Assembly (NCBI GenBank): GCA_002245135.1
Contig: NGBS01000585.1
Location: forward strand, 124,001-188,000
Length of the DNA stretch: 64,000 nucleotides
Direction of reading: 5' to 3'
DNA from: Proteromonas lacertae
Lineage: Eukaryota > Sar > Bigyra > Opalinata > Proteromonadidae
Positions within the stretch are counted from its first letter, which is position 1; every line of letters starts with the position of its first letter. The translations under genes were made by a program, and so were the position numbers. The notes below the pieces were generated by a model. It made no database searches. It was not told the origin of the DNA and was given only the letters and a program-made list of their open reading frames with translations. Positions 51,828 to 62,547 of the stretch are shown piece after piece.

Positions 51828-53865
51828 ATGACATTGGAAAATCTCTCAAAGGATGATTTGCTTGGGATTCCTTTTGTTATTGGTAATACATCGCTGAAGA
51901 ATGATTGTTTTGTTGTAGATAACAGTAATGAAATGTATGTGACATTAAAATCAAACCTATTTGACAGTGATTCCTATATTCAATTAAGAACTTATGTGAA
52001 TCAATGTCTTAATCGAGCAAATACACAGGATAAATGTCTTATATGCAATAATAATTGGTGCTCTGATGAAATAATAAAATGTGCGAATAATAGTTGTGCA
52101 AATGCTGTTCATGAATCTTGTTATGGGTTAATACCAAGAAATAATCAAAAACGTTGGTATTGTTGGAATGTATGTTTAATATATTTATCTAATTGATAGT
52201 GTATAAATCAAACAACATTGACTTGTGCAGTTTGTTTAGAAAAAGGTGGAATTTTAAAACCAACAAATAATGGTCAATATTGTCATGTAATTTGTGCAGC
52301 CTTCACTCCAGGTATAAATTAATATCTATTAATTATAATAAATTAGAGACTTCCTTAGCAGATAATCCAATGTTAGAACCAGTATTAGGAATAAAGAACA
52401 TATCAAAAGAAAGATATACATTACAATGTTCATTATGTAATAGACACAAAGGTGCTTGTATTCAATGTTGTTATGGGAAATGTACAGTATCATTTCATCC
52501 ATTATGTGCATTAAAATCACAATTACTGTTGATATCTGATAATGGTATTCCATTTGTAACATATTGTAATAAACATATGAAATTAATACAAAAATGTATA
52601 ATATAATTTATATTATTTAATATATATTTATAGCAAAGATAAAGTATTGCATTTGTAATAAAGAAAGCATTGAAAATGATTTCTATATTGAATGTACTTA
52701 TGGTAAAGGTGGTTGTAATGGTTGGGTTCATCCTGAATGTATTGGAATGACAAAGGAAGAAGCTGAACAATTGGAGAATTATATCTGTCCATTGTGTAAG
52801 CCATTATATGAAAAAGAAGAGAATGAAAAACAAAAAACAAAGACTAAATCGAAAGAGACAAATGAAAATAATAAAATATCATCATTATCATCATCGAAAA
52901 GGAATTTAAGGAAAAGAAATAGAGTAAGTTATAATTATGAAGAAGAAGATGAAGATGATGAAAATGAATTAAATAGTTCAAGTGATGAAGATGATAATAA
53001 CCCATTTCCATTATCAAGTGAGTTTTGTGATAATTCTTGGGATATTATAGGAAAAGATGATTTAACAATTCATTTAAGATTAACCAATGAATTAATTGGT
53101 TTAAATTATGTGAATGAAAACTATAAAGGAAAAGAAAAGGAATATGAAGAAGAAGAAGAAGAAATAGAAAGTGAAGTTGAGAATGAAAGAGGAAGGAAAG
53201 ATAAAGGAGAAGATGGAGATGATGACTATAATTCCTCTGAATCAAATGATGATGAATCTGATACTGATAAAGTAAGAAGGAGTAATAGAAAGAGAAGAAG
53301 TTATAGTGAAGGAAGTGAAGAAGAGGAAGAAGATGAAAGTGAAGAAGAATCAGTTGAAGATCAAACTGAAGATAAAGATAAAGATGATGTTGAAGAAGAA
53401 GATGAAAAGGAAGTGAAAGAAGAGAAGAGTGTAAAGAAGAATAAGAATAAAAATAAGAATAAGAATAAAAGTAAGGAAGTAGATGAAAATGAAAATGATG
53501 AATATGAATCACTCTTTTATTATACCTCAACATGGAAGATAATTAAGCAGAATGGATTAAATATAAGATTGAAATTAACTGGATCTGTATTGGATAAAAA
53601 CAATAGAAATAATGATAATAATAGAGAAAGAAAAAGAAAGAGTGTTATGGATAATGATGATATGGAAATAATGGAAGATGATAATGAAGAAGATGTTGAT
53701 AATAGTGAAAATAATGATGAAGAAACACCAAAGGAGAAGAAAACTGTAATTAAAAAGAAAACTCCAATAAAACGGAAATCTGTAAGTAGAAGATCTTCAA
53801 TAAAGAAGAAAAGGAACGATTATTTAGGAGATGATGATAATTGGAGTGATAGTTACAGTGATTAA
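51828..53865 (+). CDS. PHD/extended-PHD finger chromatin protein with acidic tail
   Basis: Four exons, starting at ATG 51828 (MTLENLSKDDLLGIPF). A PHD finger (CLICNNNWCSDEIIKC ... WYCWNC) is followed by an extended PHD (CAVCLEKGGILKPT, then CNRHKGACIQCCYGKCTVSF and HPLCAL), an arrangement seen in BRPF/JADE and related histone-modifying scaffolds. A third PHD-like finger (YCICNKESIENDFYIECTYG ... WVHPECIGM ... CPLC) ends near 52800. The remaining 360 residues are very Glu/Asp/Lys/Ser-rich and probably disordered. They hold two copies of a short motif, SWDIIGKDDLTIHLRLT and TWKIIKQNGLNIRLKLT. It probably reads histone tails in the nucleus. An ATG at 51791 opens a short out-of-frame frame and may be a uORF. 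Confidence 0.75.
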
Positions 53866-53947
53866 GTATAATTTAACTCATTTAGTGTATTATATGTATT
53901 TATTATCATCAAAAACACTATTTATAAACTACTTTGTGTGTTATATT

Positions 53948-55979
53948 TTAATATTTAAATGTCTTACTACCATATCTTGGAGAAATGATTTCAAATTGAA
54001 ATCCTTCTTTCTCATACTTCTGTTTTAATTCATCCACTTCAATATCTTTAATAATTCCAAATACTGCACCACCACTACCACAAAACTTCGCACAACAAGC
54101 GTTTTCTCTTGCGATTTCAATCATTCTGATATTTTCTTTACCTAAAACCTCATCTCCAAATACCTTTCTTCTTAAATCGAAGTTTTTATTTATTAAACTG
54201 TATAATAAATCATGTTTGTTGTTAATTAATGCATTTTTACCTTGCTCAGCATATAGTGCAAATCTATACAACATATATATGCTATTATATATATATATAC
54301 TCTTTCATTGCATCAATTACAGTTTTATCACCATGATCAAATCTATGTCTAACGTCAGAATGAATCTTACCAGAGTAAAAATATGTATAAAAGAAACAAT
54401 AATATTTATTATATATATTTATATTTAAAAAAATGATATTTCACTTGGTTTATTAATATAAGCTAAAAACAATTGTGGTAATTCGACATTCAATATTTCA
54501 TACTTACCTCTTTCTGTTATATCCATATACTCTTTATCAAAATCCATATATACTAAGTTATCATATACTTGAACCACTCTATCTTGAAGACCAGCTGTTA
54601 TATTCAACTCTTTCGTCTCAACAGATAATATCAATGTTGGTAATACTTCGATGGGAATATCATCATTTGTAACATGATAGGCGTTTAATAAACAATACAT
54701 TAAGGATGTAATGATTGCACTTGAACCTGATAAACCAACTTGTCTTGGGATTGTAGTATCATAACTATTAAAAAATATATATATATAATTATTATATTAT
54801 ATTATATATATTCTATATACCTTATTTCAAAATTAAAATCTGGAACTGATATACCGTAATCTAAACATGCTTCATAAAATATTTTACAGGTGGCTAATAG
54901 TATTCTTAAACCTCCATTATATACACTTTTAGAAAATTGATTATACAAATCGCTTATACTGGCAAATTCTAAATTATCAAAGCGTGGATGAGGTATTATT
55001 TTGAATTTATCACTTGGAGTTATTGATACATCTGCATAATAATTATTAATAGTAAATGAAATTGTTTTACCATTGTAACCATCAGATGGATTTCCTAATA
55101 AGCCTATTCTTGCATATGTTCGATCTATAAATAGATAATGATAAATAATACGTGTAAATGATATTGGTGCTTTTATTTGTGATGGATATTCATCAACTGT
55201 TAGTATTTTCATCGCATAAAATGATTCTGTTTGTGATAACCACTGCAAAAATGATTCTATTGTTGTATTAGCAGATGTTAGATTTGTTTCATTTGGTTGA
55301 ATGAATAAAGGTATTGATAAAACTGATTTTCCAGTTAATAATATACAATCTGATACTAATAGACATTTAGAGTTATCCAAGTCAGTAAATTCTTGTAGTT
55401 TATGAGAGCTTTTATCTATTTTCAAGTAAAGTTGGTTTGGTACTTGGCTTGAACAATCACTGTTATAGAGAATTATATTTTCTTTTTGTTTATTGAAATA
55501 GGAGAGAATAGATTTTATATGGAGATTGATAGGAATTAGACTCTATAAAATAATAAATGTAAATAGAATAGATATATACTGAACAATTCAAAAATAGACA
55601 TATATCTTCAGGTTTGAATGAGGTGATATGATCTGAGAGTAGACTAAGAAAATCCATACTAATGCAATGCATAATATAAAAATCATACGAATTAGATGAT
55701 TGTTTTTGTTTACTGTATATTATATGATTAAAACGAAAATTCTAAAACTATATATAACAAATAATATACAAGTTCTTTAAGCCAATTTTCAGTAGACTCA
55801 TCATCTGAAACATTTGTTATAAGAAACGAATCATATAATTGAGATATTTCCTTAATAGTGGATCCAAACGGATTTAAGTCTGGAAATCCAGATCCATTAG
55901 CGTCCTTCTGTTGAAGTGGATGTTGTTCACAGTCTATAGGTAGATGGTTACAATCATATAAAAAAATAAGATGTAACAT
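53948..55979 (-). CDS. Glucuronokinase-like GHMP kinase with long N-terminal extension
   Basis: About six exons from ATG 55979. The C-terminal 390 residues match plant glucuronokinase throughout: [20 protein letters not shown], the GHMP ATP motif [64 protein letters not shown] and [12 protein letters not shown]. It makes glucuronic acid 1-phosphate, the precursor of UDP-glucuronate for polysaccharides. The N-terminal extension of about 270 residues is not in the plant enzyme. Segments such as [20 protein letters not shown] recall a degraded nucleotidyltransferase, but I cannot show that. One intron (about 55758-55785) is placed by frame only. Confidence 0.82.
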
Positions 55980-56238
55980 CTCAAAATTATGTTCGTTTCT
56001 TATATGAAAATTTCAGTTGATTTTTGATTTTTTTATTGAGACATAATTAAAATATGTTTTGAGGGAAGAAAAAGAATAACTGATAGGAAAAGTAATATAA
56101 AATTGAAAAGAACAGACTTAAACAAAACAGAATCAAGAATTAAGAAAATAAATCTACAGCCAATCTCTAATTTTTATTCTTATGCTGTATCATATTACTA
56201 TACTGCAAACAAAATTCTATGCATTGCGACATTTATGA
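55980..56238. other. Intergenic, divergent promoter region
   Basis: About 260 AT-rich bases between the glucuronokinase start (-) and the PP2C start (+). No open frame, repeat or RNA gene is seen; it presumably holds both promoters. Confidence 0.5.
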
Positions 56239-57750
56239 ATGTTTGAAAAGTCTGAAAAACTGAAAGTTTCTAATTTTTTCATGTCTGACACATTGAAAAG
56301 ACAGAATACTTTCGAAGGAGATAAATCATTAGTAGAATACCAGAATGAGCTTAGTAACATAATATTTCCTTTCAGCCCTGCTGACGTTGGTATTAATCAT
56401 AAATGCTATATGAATAATAGATGAAGACTTTTCATTTGCTCCTGCTAAATTCACATTCTTCTTTGAAGGTATAACAGATCCAGGAGAAGTAGGTATAAAC
56501 AATCAAGACGAATATTTCATATTAAGGCTTCCTGAAAGTAGTGCTATTGTATTTGGAGTATTTGATGGGCATGGCAAATCATTAGGGCATATTGCATCAA
56601 GAATTGCAAGAAATTCGTTTAAAAATAGTTTCAGAGACAAACAAGCTATAGCTCAACTTAAAGAAGATCCTCAAAACTTTTTTAATCAAGTTTTTGAAAA
56701 AGCTAATAACGACATAAGAGATGTATTGAGTTGTTTGTTATTCTAATTTTGTTAGGCATTTCGTGATGTAACAAAGAACAAAGGTATAGAAATGAAAGAA
56801 CGTGATGGTTATCTATACAGAGAAAAGAATGGAAGAGAATTTACAGTTCAAGGAGGAACAACAGCAACAATATGTGTTATAGTGGATGATTATAGATTGT
56901 ATGTTGCAAATGTAGGTGATTCATTAGCTGTACTAGGAGGCTGTTCCTTACCAAGTCATGAAAGTAATTATAACTACACATCCACTCCCTCAGAATCACC
57001 ATTAATGCCAGGAAGGAGTTTATTTCCATCAAATAATGATTTTGATATGTTAGGATCATTACAGAAATCAATGAGAGTATTGACTGAAGATCATTCACCA
57101 ACATCTATTGAAGAATATAAAAGAATTAAAGATTTTAGATGTGATTCTAATAATTCAAAGTATTTATATATATTATGTATTTTATTGTTGATAATAATAG
57201 AGTTCCTGCTTTACAATTCATCTTTGATGATTACAGTGAAGAAAAGTTAGGATGTACCAATATATTTAACGATAGTTTTGGACGTATAATAAAGAATAAA
57301 GGTAATTTCATAAAGAATGCAAGATCAGAATATGCTTGTTTAGTTTTAACACCAGATGATGATATTAATAAAACTGCATTAAGTTTTACACGATCTTTAG
57401 GTGATTTTTATATGAAAACATATGGTGTAACTTTTAAACCAGCTGTTAATTGCTATGATCTGAGAGAGTTGAAAGGTATGCAACAGTTATATCCAGGTGA
57501 TATTGCTGGTTTATTAGTGTTAGGAAGTGATGGACTTTGGGATTGTTATAAGTTTGAAGATTTGTTTTATCATTTGTTACAAAATGGTATTTATATTTAT
57601 TTATATTTTATAGAAAAGAGTGATATTGTTGGAAATACATTAGGTATTGCTCATAATTTGATGGTTGACACAATAAACAATGCAAATGCTATGTTTGGAG
57701 AAGATATAGATAATATTACTTTCATAATGTGTTATATAATGGTAGAATAG
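56239..57750 (+). CDS. PP2C-type serine/threonine phosphatase
   Basis: Five exons, about 450 residues. Metal-binding and fold motifs are present in order: VFGVFDGHGKSLGHIAS, FTVQGGTTATICVIV, LYVANVGDSLAVLGG, RVLTEDHSP, SFTRSLGDFYM, LVLGSDGLWDCY and EDIDNITFIM. These cover the Asp residues for the two Mn/Mg ions. The N-terminal 75 residues (MSDTLKRQNTFEGDKSL) precede the domain and are not conserved. Inserts lie after NVGDS (Ser/Pro-rich, about 56955-57050) and before LVLTPDD. No membrane or targeting signal is seen. The target is unknown. Confidence 0.9.
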
Positions 57751-57780
57751 TATTAATGTAATAAATAAATAATTTGAAAT

Positions 57781-59713
57781 TCATTTAATTGTTTTATTGT
57801 TTATTAATTCTATTCTCATCATTTGACTAGAAATTGATAAAGCTGTTTCTAAAATACTAATTTTACTCATTACAAAATCAACAATTCCTTTCTTCATCAC
57901 GTTTGATATTTCTATTTTACTATTTATAGGATTGATGTAAAAACCTTTCACTTCTGTATTCTCAACTTTATTCTCTTCTAAAATACTATTAATCTCTGAA
58001 AATATTATTGAATCATTCTTCTGACAAAGATATTTAGGAGTTGATTTATACATTACAGAGATATTATCACAAACAATCTTGAAAAGATAAGATAAATAAG
58101 GATTAGAAGAATATATTTCAGGAATTGAATTGGATAAATCCTTGAACAAATAACAAAGATATAATTCAACACTACAACCTCCTCCATAAATGAAAATACT
58201 CTATATAAGAATAATAAGCAAAATGATATACATCTTCATCAGATTTTGAGTATTTTTTTGATTCAACTAAGTTCAGTTTCAAAGTATTCAACAATCTAAT
58301 GATTGAGAATTTATATTGTTCTCCGATTGATTGATTTTCACATCTCAATAATAACTGCGGTATTTGATTAACAGAATTTGTTTCATTCATATTATTAATA
58401 CCACTTATCTATTATTAGTAGTGTATTCTTATATACTTGCGTGTAATATTTATCACCAAATAATAGAGGAGATATAAAATCAGCAACACCAATATTCTTT
58501 TCTTCATTTAAATCAAAATCTATAATAAATCACAAACATATATTTATCTAAATACATTCTGAATAACCTAAAAGTGGTGATATGTTATAAACATTAGTTA
58601 TATTATTTATATCTTCCTTATTTACTCCATCAATAACTACAATTCCATTATTTATAAACACTTGTTCACTCCATTCAGGAATACTATATCTAGATATTAT
58701 ACAGTTTATATTATTATTATGAAAGTAAATAATCAGCTTATTCAATATATCATATTCATAATTAATTGTATTCATAACTTCTTTATTACTTGAGACTTTT
58801 ATTTTGCATTTATTCTCTGTTTTTATTAGAAAACTGCCTGCTAAAAGTACAAATCGAATATTTTCGAATTTCTGTTTATTCATTCGATGACTTGGAATAA
58901 TTCCAGCAGATATTATATATCCATTACTTATTATTATACTTTTATTAAGCGTAGAGCCAGATACTACATAATAATAATAATAATCAATACAAATTAGTAT
59001 GAAATTCTCTCTCAATAAATATGTCAGGATAAAAACTAAATCATGATTTTGATTTGATTTCTTGCTTCTACAATACATATATAATATTTTTATACATTTC
59101 TAGCCATTGTATTATTATTGATGAGAGTTCTTTTGCTATTAATGTATTTATATTTGTTGAAATTATTGTCGAAAATATTGGATATAAAAGTTTTAAATTT
59201 GATATTACTATTTTCTTTGATTTTTTGATAACTGATGGAATTATATATTCACTCAATAAGTGATAATGTATATAATCATAAACTTTACTAATATCAACAT
59301 ATCTAATTCATTATATTCAACTATATCATATACAATTTTCTGTCATTACTACTTATTCTAGACAATGTCTGCAAAATGTTTTGAAACAATTCTGTAATAC
59401 AAATCAAAAGCATTGAACTCCCATCTCCGTTAGTATCTCTAAAACTAACTAGAGTATTCTTTATGATTACCCCGTATAAATTTGTTACATCTAATGAATT
59501 TAAAATTGTAGCTCCACATGTTGTAATCACTAATTGAGTAGGAGAGGTGTTAATTATTGAATCTAAGCCTAATGGTCCAAATGATTGTTTAATAATAGAT
59601 AAGAGACTATTACAAACCTAAAACAAATTACATAGACTATATACTATAACTATTTCTTTCATAAAAAGCAAAAAATAAAATTGTCTCTGAGCTTGTTTCA
59701 ACAAGCCTGACAT
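57781..59713 (-). CDS. Divergent group II chaperonin, MKKS/BBS6-like
   Basis: About seven exons, ending at TGA. CCT-family landmarks occur in order. The equatorial domain has KQSFGPLGLDSIINT, and NGDGSSMLLICITELF replaces the usual GDGTTT. The apical region has LSGSTLNKSIIISNGYII, and the C-terminal equatorial segment has FIYGGGCSVELYLCYLF, the GGG.(T/S).E motif. Overall similarity is low and closest by eye to MKKS/BBS6, a subunit of the chaperonin that assembles the BBSome of cilia. BBS10, BBS12 or a fast-evolving CCT subunit remain possible. Frame slips by one base near 59075 without a plausible intron. The start could be 59713 or Met 59662; the first leaves only 8 bases to the next gene's ATG. 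Confidence 0.65.
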
Positions 59714-59721
59714 CTATTTTT

Positions 59722-61906
59722 ATGTCTATTCTTGATTTATTGAATGTAGAGAAGGGTTTATCCAGTATACCTTGTTTCTATATTTATATCATAGATAATT
59801 ATTCAATAAACCCATATTCATATCACCACTGTTATGAGATTCTAGGTGTATTTTTTTGTACTTTCTACATTATTCTAGCAATCTTGTTCTTACTGTTATC
59901 ATGCCGCTTGTGTAAATACAATTAAATGGAAATACGATGGAAATGAATTATTATCTTCAGGAGATGATTTGTGTATTACTTGTGTTGACACTTCAAAACA
60001 CTATCCTTCTACTCCTCCGATAGTATAATCATATTGAGTTAAATCTCGATAGAAATGGAAAGCTGTTACATCACATACAAATAACATATTTAGTGTCAAT
60101 TATTTATCATGTCAAGACAGAAATGTAGTATCTAGTGGTTTAGATTGTAGAGTAATAAATACAGTAATAAGAGAAGATGGAACACCAACTACTGTTTCTG
60201 TATGTAATTGTTCAACAGAAACAACTCCTAATACAGCAACTCATCATTCTTTACCACATAATTATTGGAGTTGTAGTTATAATGGATATATATATCAAGT
60301 ATTTATATATATTTATTATCAATTAAATAGTATGATAATAGAACTCCTCATCATTGTCAAATTACTACTTCTATATATGATATACCTTCAGTAGCAATAG
60401 TTAAGCGTCATTCTCAAATACAAACAATAGCCATTAATCCTAATAATCCATATGAAGTATTTCTATTGTAATAATAATTATTATGTAGTTATGTTCAGGA
60501 GAAGATGGTGGATCAATAGTATTATATGACATTAGGAGAGTTAGTATAGATGATGATGAAAGTATATTTATTATTCTTTATGAATATAGATAACTCAATT
60601 ATTCAGGAAATCACTCTACCTCATATGATTGATAAAGAAATTGGAGATAATAGAAGGTTTGGTCCTACAAATATACAATACAATAAGAATGGAACAGCCA
60701 TTATTGCACATATGCTTGGTGATCAAACATATATATTTAATTTAAATCAAACTGATGAAGAATCAGTTATACCATTAACCATTAAACCATCTAATAGTGA
60801 TATAAAAAAGGCAGAATATTTCTATTCAAAAGTATATAACAAACATTCTTATATTAACTGAATAGTATCAATTATGTGATAATATTCATGATAAAATAGC
60901 AAATTTAAATATGTGTATTTATTATGATCCAAACAATGTGAATTATCTCAATCTAAGAATAGAATGTTATAGAAATAGAAATTACACGTGTGATTCATCA
61001 AATGTATGGTTGTTATTATCATATATTATTTAATTGTAGATTGTTCAAGATTTAATATATTTACATAAACTCACTAAACAAATTGATTATTTAATTGAAA
61101 TAATAAAAATATGCAAAAATGTATTATATTTGAAAAATATTGTAAATGATAGAAATTGAAAGTTGATCTTTATTCAAATCTCGTAACAGAATATTTAGTA
61201 CACGCTACAGTAGAAGATAAGACAAAATTGAATTCAATTATTGATGGAATGGGAAATTTAAATCAATGCGACAGAAAAATGTATATATAATATAGATTTT
61301 ATTTTCTACATAATAACTATAGAAATACTCATTTTACACGCTCTCTTGTAGGTTGTTCTAATTTTGAGACTTCAATCAAACAAGCGACGTATAATAATAT
61401 ATGTTATTAATGATAAAAATAGCTTTCTTGGAAAGAATTCTGAATATGCAGCAGCTGGAAGTGATGATAAATCTTTTATGATATGGAATGTTAAAAGTGG
61501 GAAATTAGTAAGAAGAATAGAAGCTGATAGTACAATTGTTAATTGTGTACAAGTATATATATATATATATATATATATATCAATATAGGCTAATCCTGTT
61601 GATTTCAGAATAGCTACTTCAGGAATTGATCCAGATGTTCATATTTTTGAACCAGGATATGTTAGTAAATATGCATTGGAAGATTTATCGACTTTTATAG
61701 AAACAAATCAAAATGGAAATGTTGGTGAATTCTTTAATGGAGATCAATTGCAGATGATTTTACAAATGTTATTAGGAAATCCAATTACACATGTTGATGG
61801 GCTTGGCTTTTTTGGAGATTATTATAGTGATGAAGAGAACAATACAAGTGATAATAGTAGTGATGGTAGTGGAGGTGATACTGACGGTGCTGATGGAAAC
61901 TATTAG
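59722..61906 (+). CDS. WD40 protein of the DCAF (CUL4-DDB1 adaptor) type
   Basis: About eleven exons with introns of 21-42 bases; the second splice is uncertain. WD40 repeats are visible: HAACVNTIKWKYDGNELLSS followed by GDD, HTNNIFSVNYLS with VVSSGLDCRV, a repeat ending LCSGEDGGSIVLYDIRR, and two C-terminal ones, NSEYAAAGSDDKSFMIWNV and RIATSGIDPDVHIFEP. The helical insert in the middle (HDKIANLNMCIYYDPN) and the final repeat pair resemble DCAF6/DCAF8-type substrate receptors of CUL4 ubiquitin ligases. The C-terminus is acidic and Gly/Asp/Ser-rich. Head to head with the BBS6-like gene. The DCAF assignment is by layout, not by a checked DDB1-binding motif. Confidence 0.7.
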
Positions 61907-61970
61907 ATATTCAGGAAATAATTAATAAATTAACATACAATTCTAAAAAACATAAATGAATAACAAAATT

Positions 61971-62476
61971 TTAATCTGTTTTACGAATTAAACAAAATAT
62001 TCTTCCTTCTGACAATTTTTCTGGAACTAAATTTCTTAATAACTGCATACTTCCTTGAATATTCATCATTAAACCACCAAAAGATATATAAATAGACACA
62101 TTTTGATTATCTTGTTGATCATATTTAAATAATTTACCATGCATAGCATATTCATAATGATCAAGAAGAGTAGGCTATTTTTATATAAAAATCACATTAT
62201 ACAAGAACATGCGGCTCAAAAATACCATTATCAGGTTCACCTTTTAGATTTATTGTCTTTGCAAGTGCAATTGTTAAATTATCTGTAGATTTGCATGGAT
62301 AAACATCTATATTAATATCTAAAGTAATTTCAACGTTATCTTCTGATTTTACTACAAAACGAGAAACTATAGAATAAAAAGTATTGAATTATACCCTTTT
62401 CAAACTTTTTTCCATCTGGATCAATTTTTTCAATACGAAATTTATCTTCAAACAGAACAAAATCGGTTTCTGACAT
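61971..62476 (-). CDS. RPB8: RNA polymerase I/II/III shared subunit RPB8 (RPABC3)
   Basis: Three exons, about 148 residues, the normal size. The start MSETDFVLFEDKFRIEKIDP and the splice-restored DPDGKKFEKVSRFVVKSED match the RPB8 N-terminus. LDINIDVYPCKSTDNLTIAL, INLKGEPDNGIFEP, YEYAMHGKLFKYD and VSIYISFGGLMMNIQG follow in family order, and the C-terminus is CLIRKTD. It is an OB-fold subunit of all three nuclear RNA polymerases. Its start is 71 bases from the divergent listerin start. Confidence 0.93.
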
Positions 62477-62547
62477 TTAATTTCTGGTAAAAAATGTAAT
62501 GTAATCTACAAAATTCAAGCTTTTGCTTGTTAACAAATTAAGTTCAA

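Noticed and set aside
53045-53533. Minus-strand frame of 162 residues rich in Leu, His and Tyr
   Set aside because: Complement of the acidic repeat-rich tail of the PHD gene; no domain and no splice signals.
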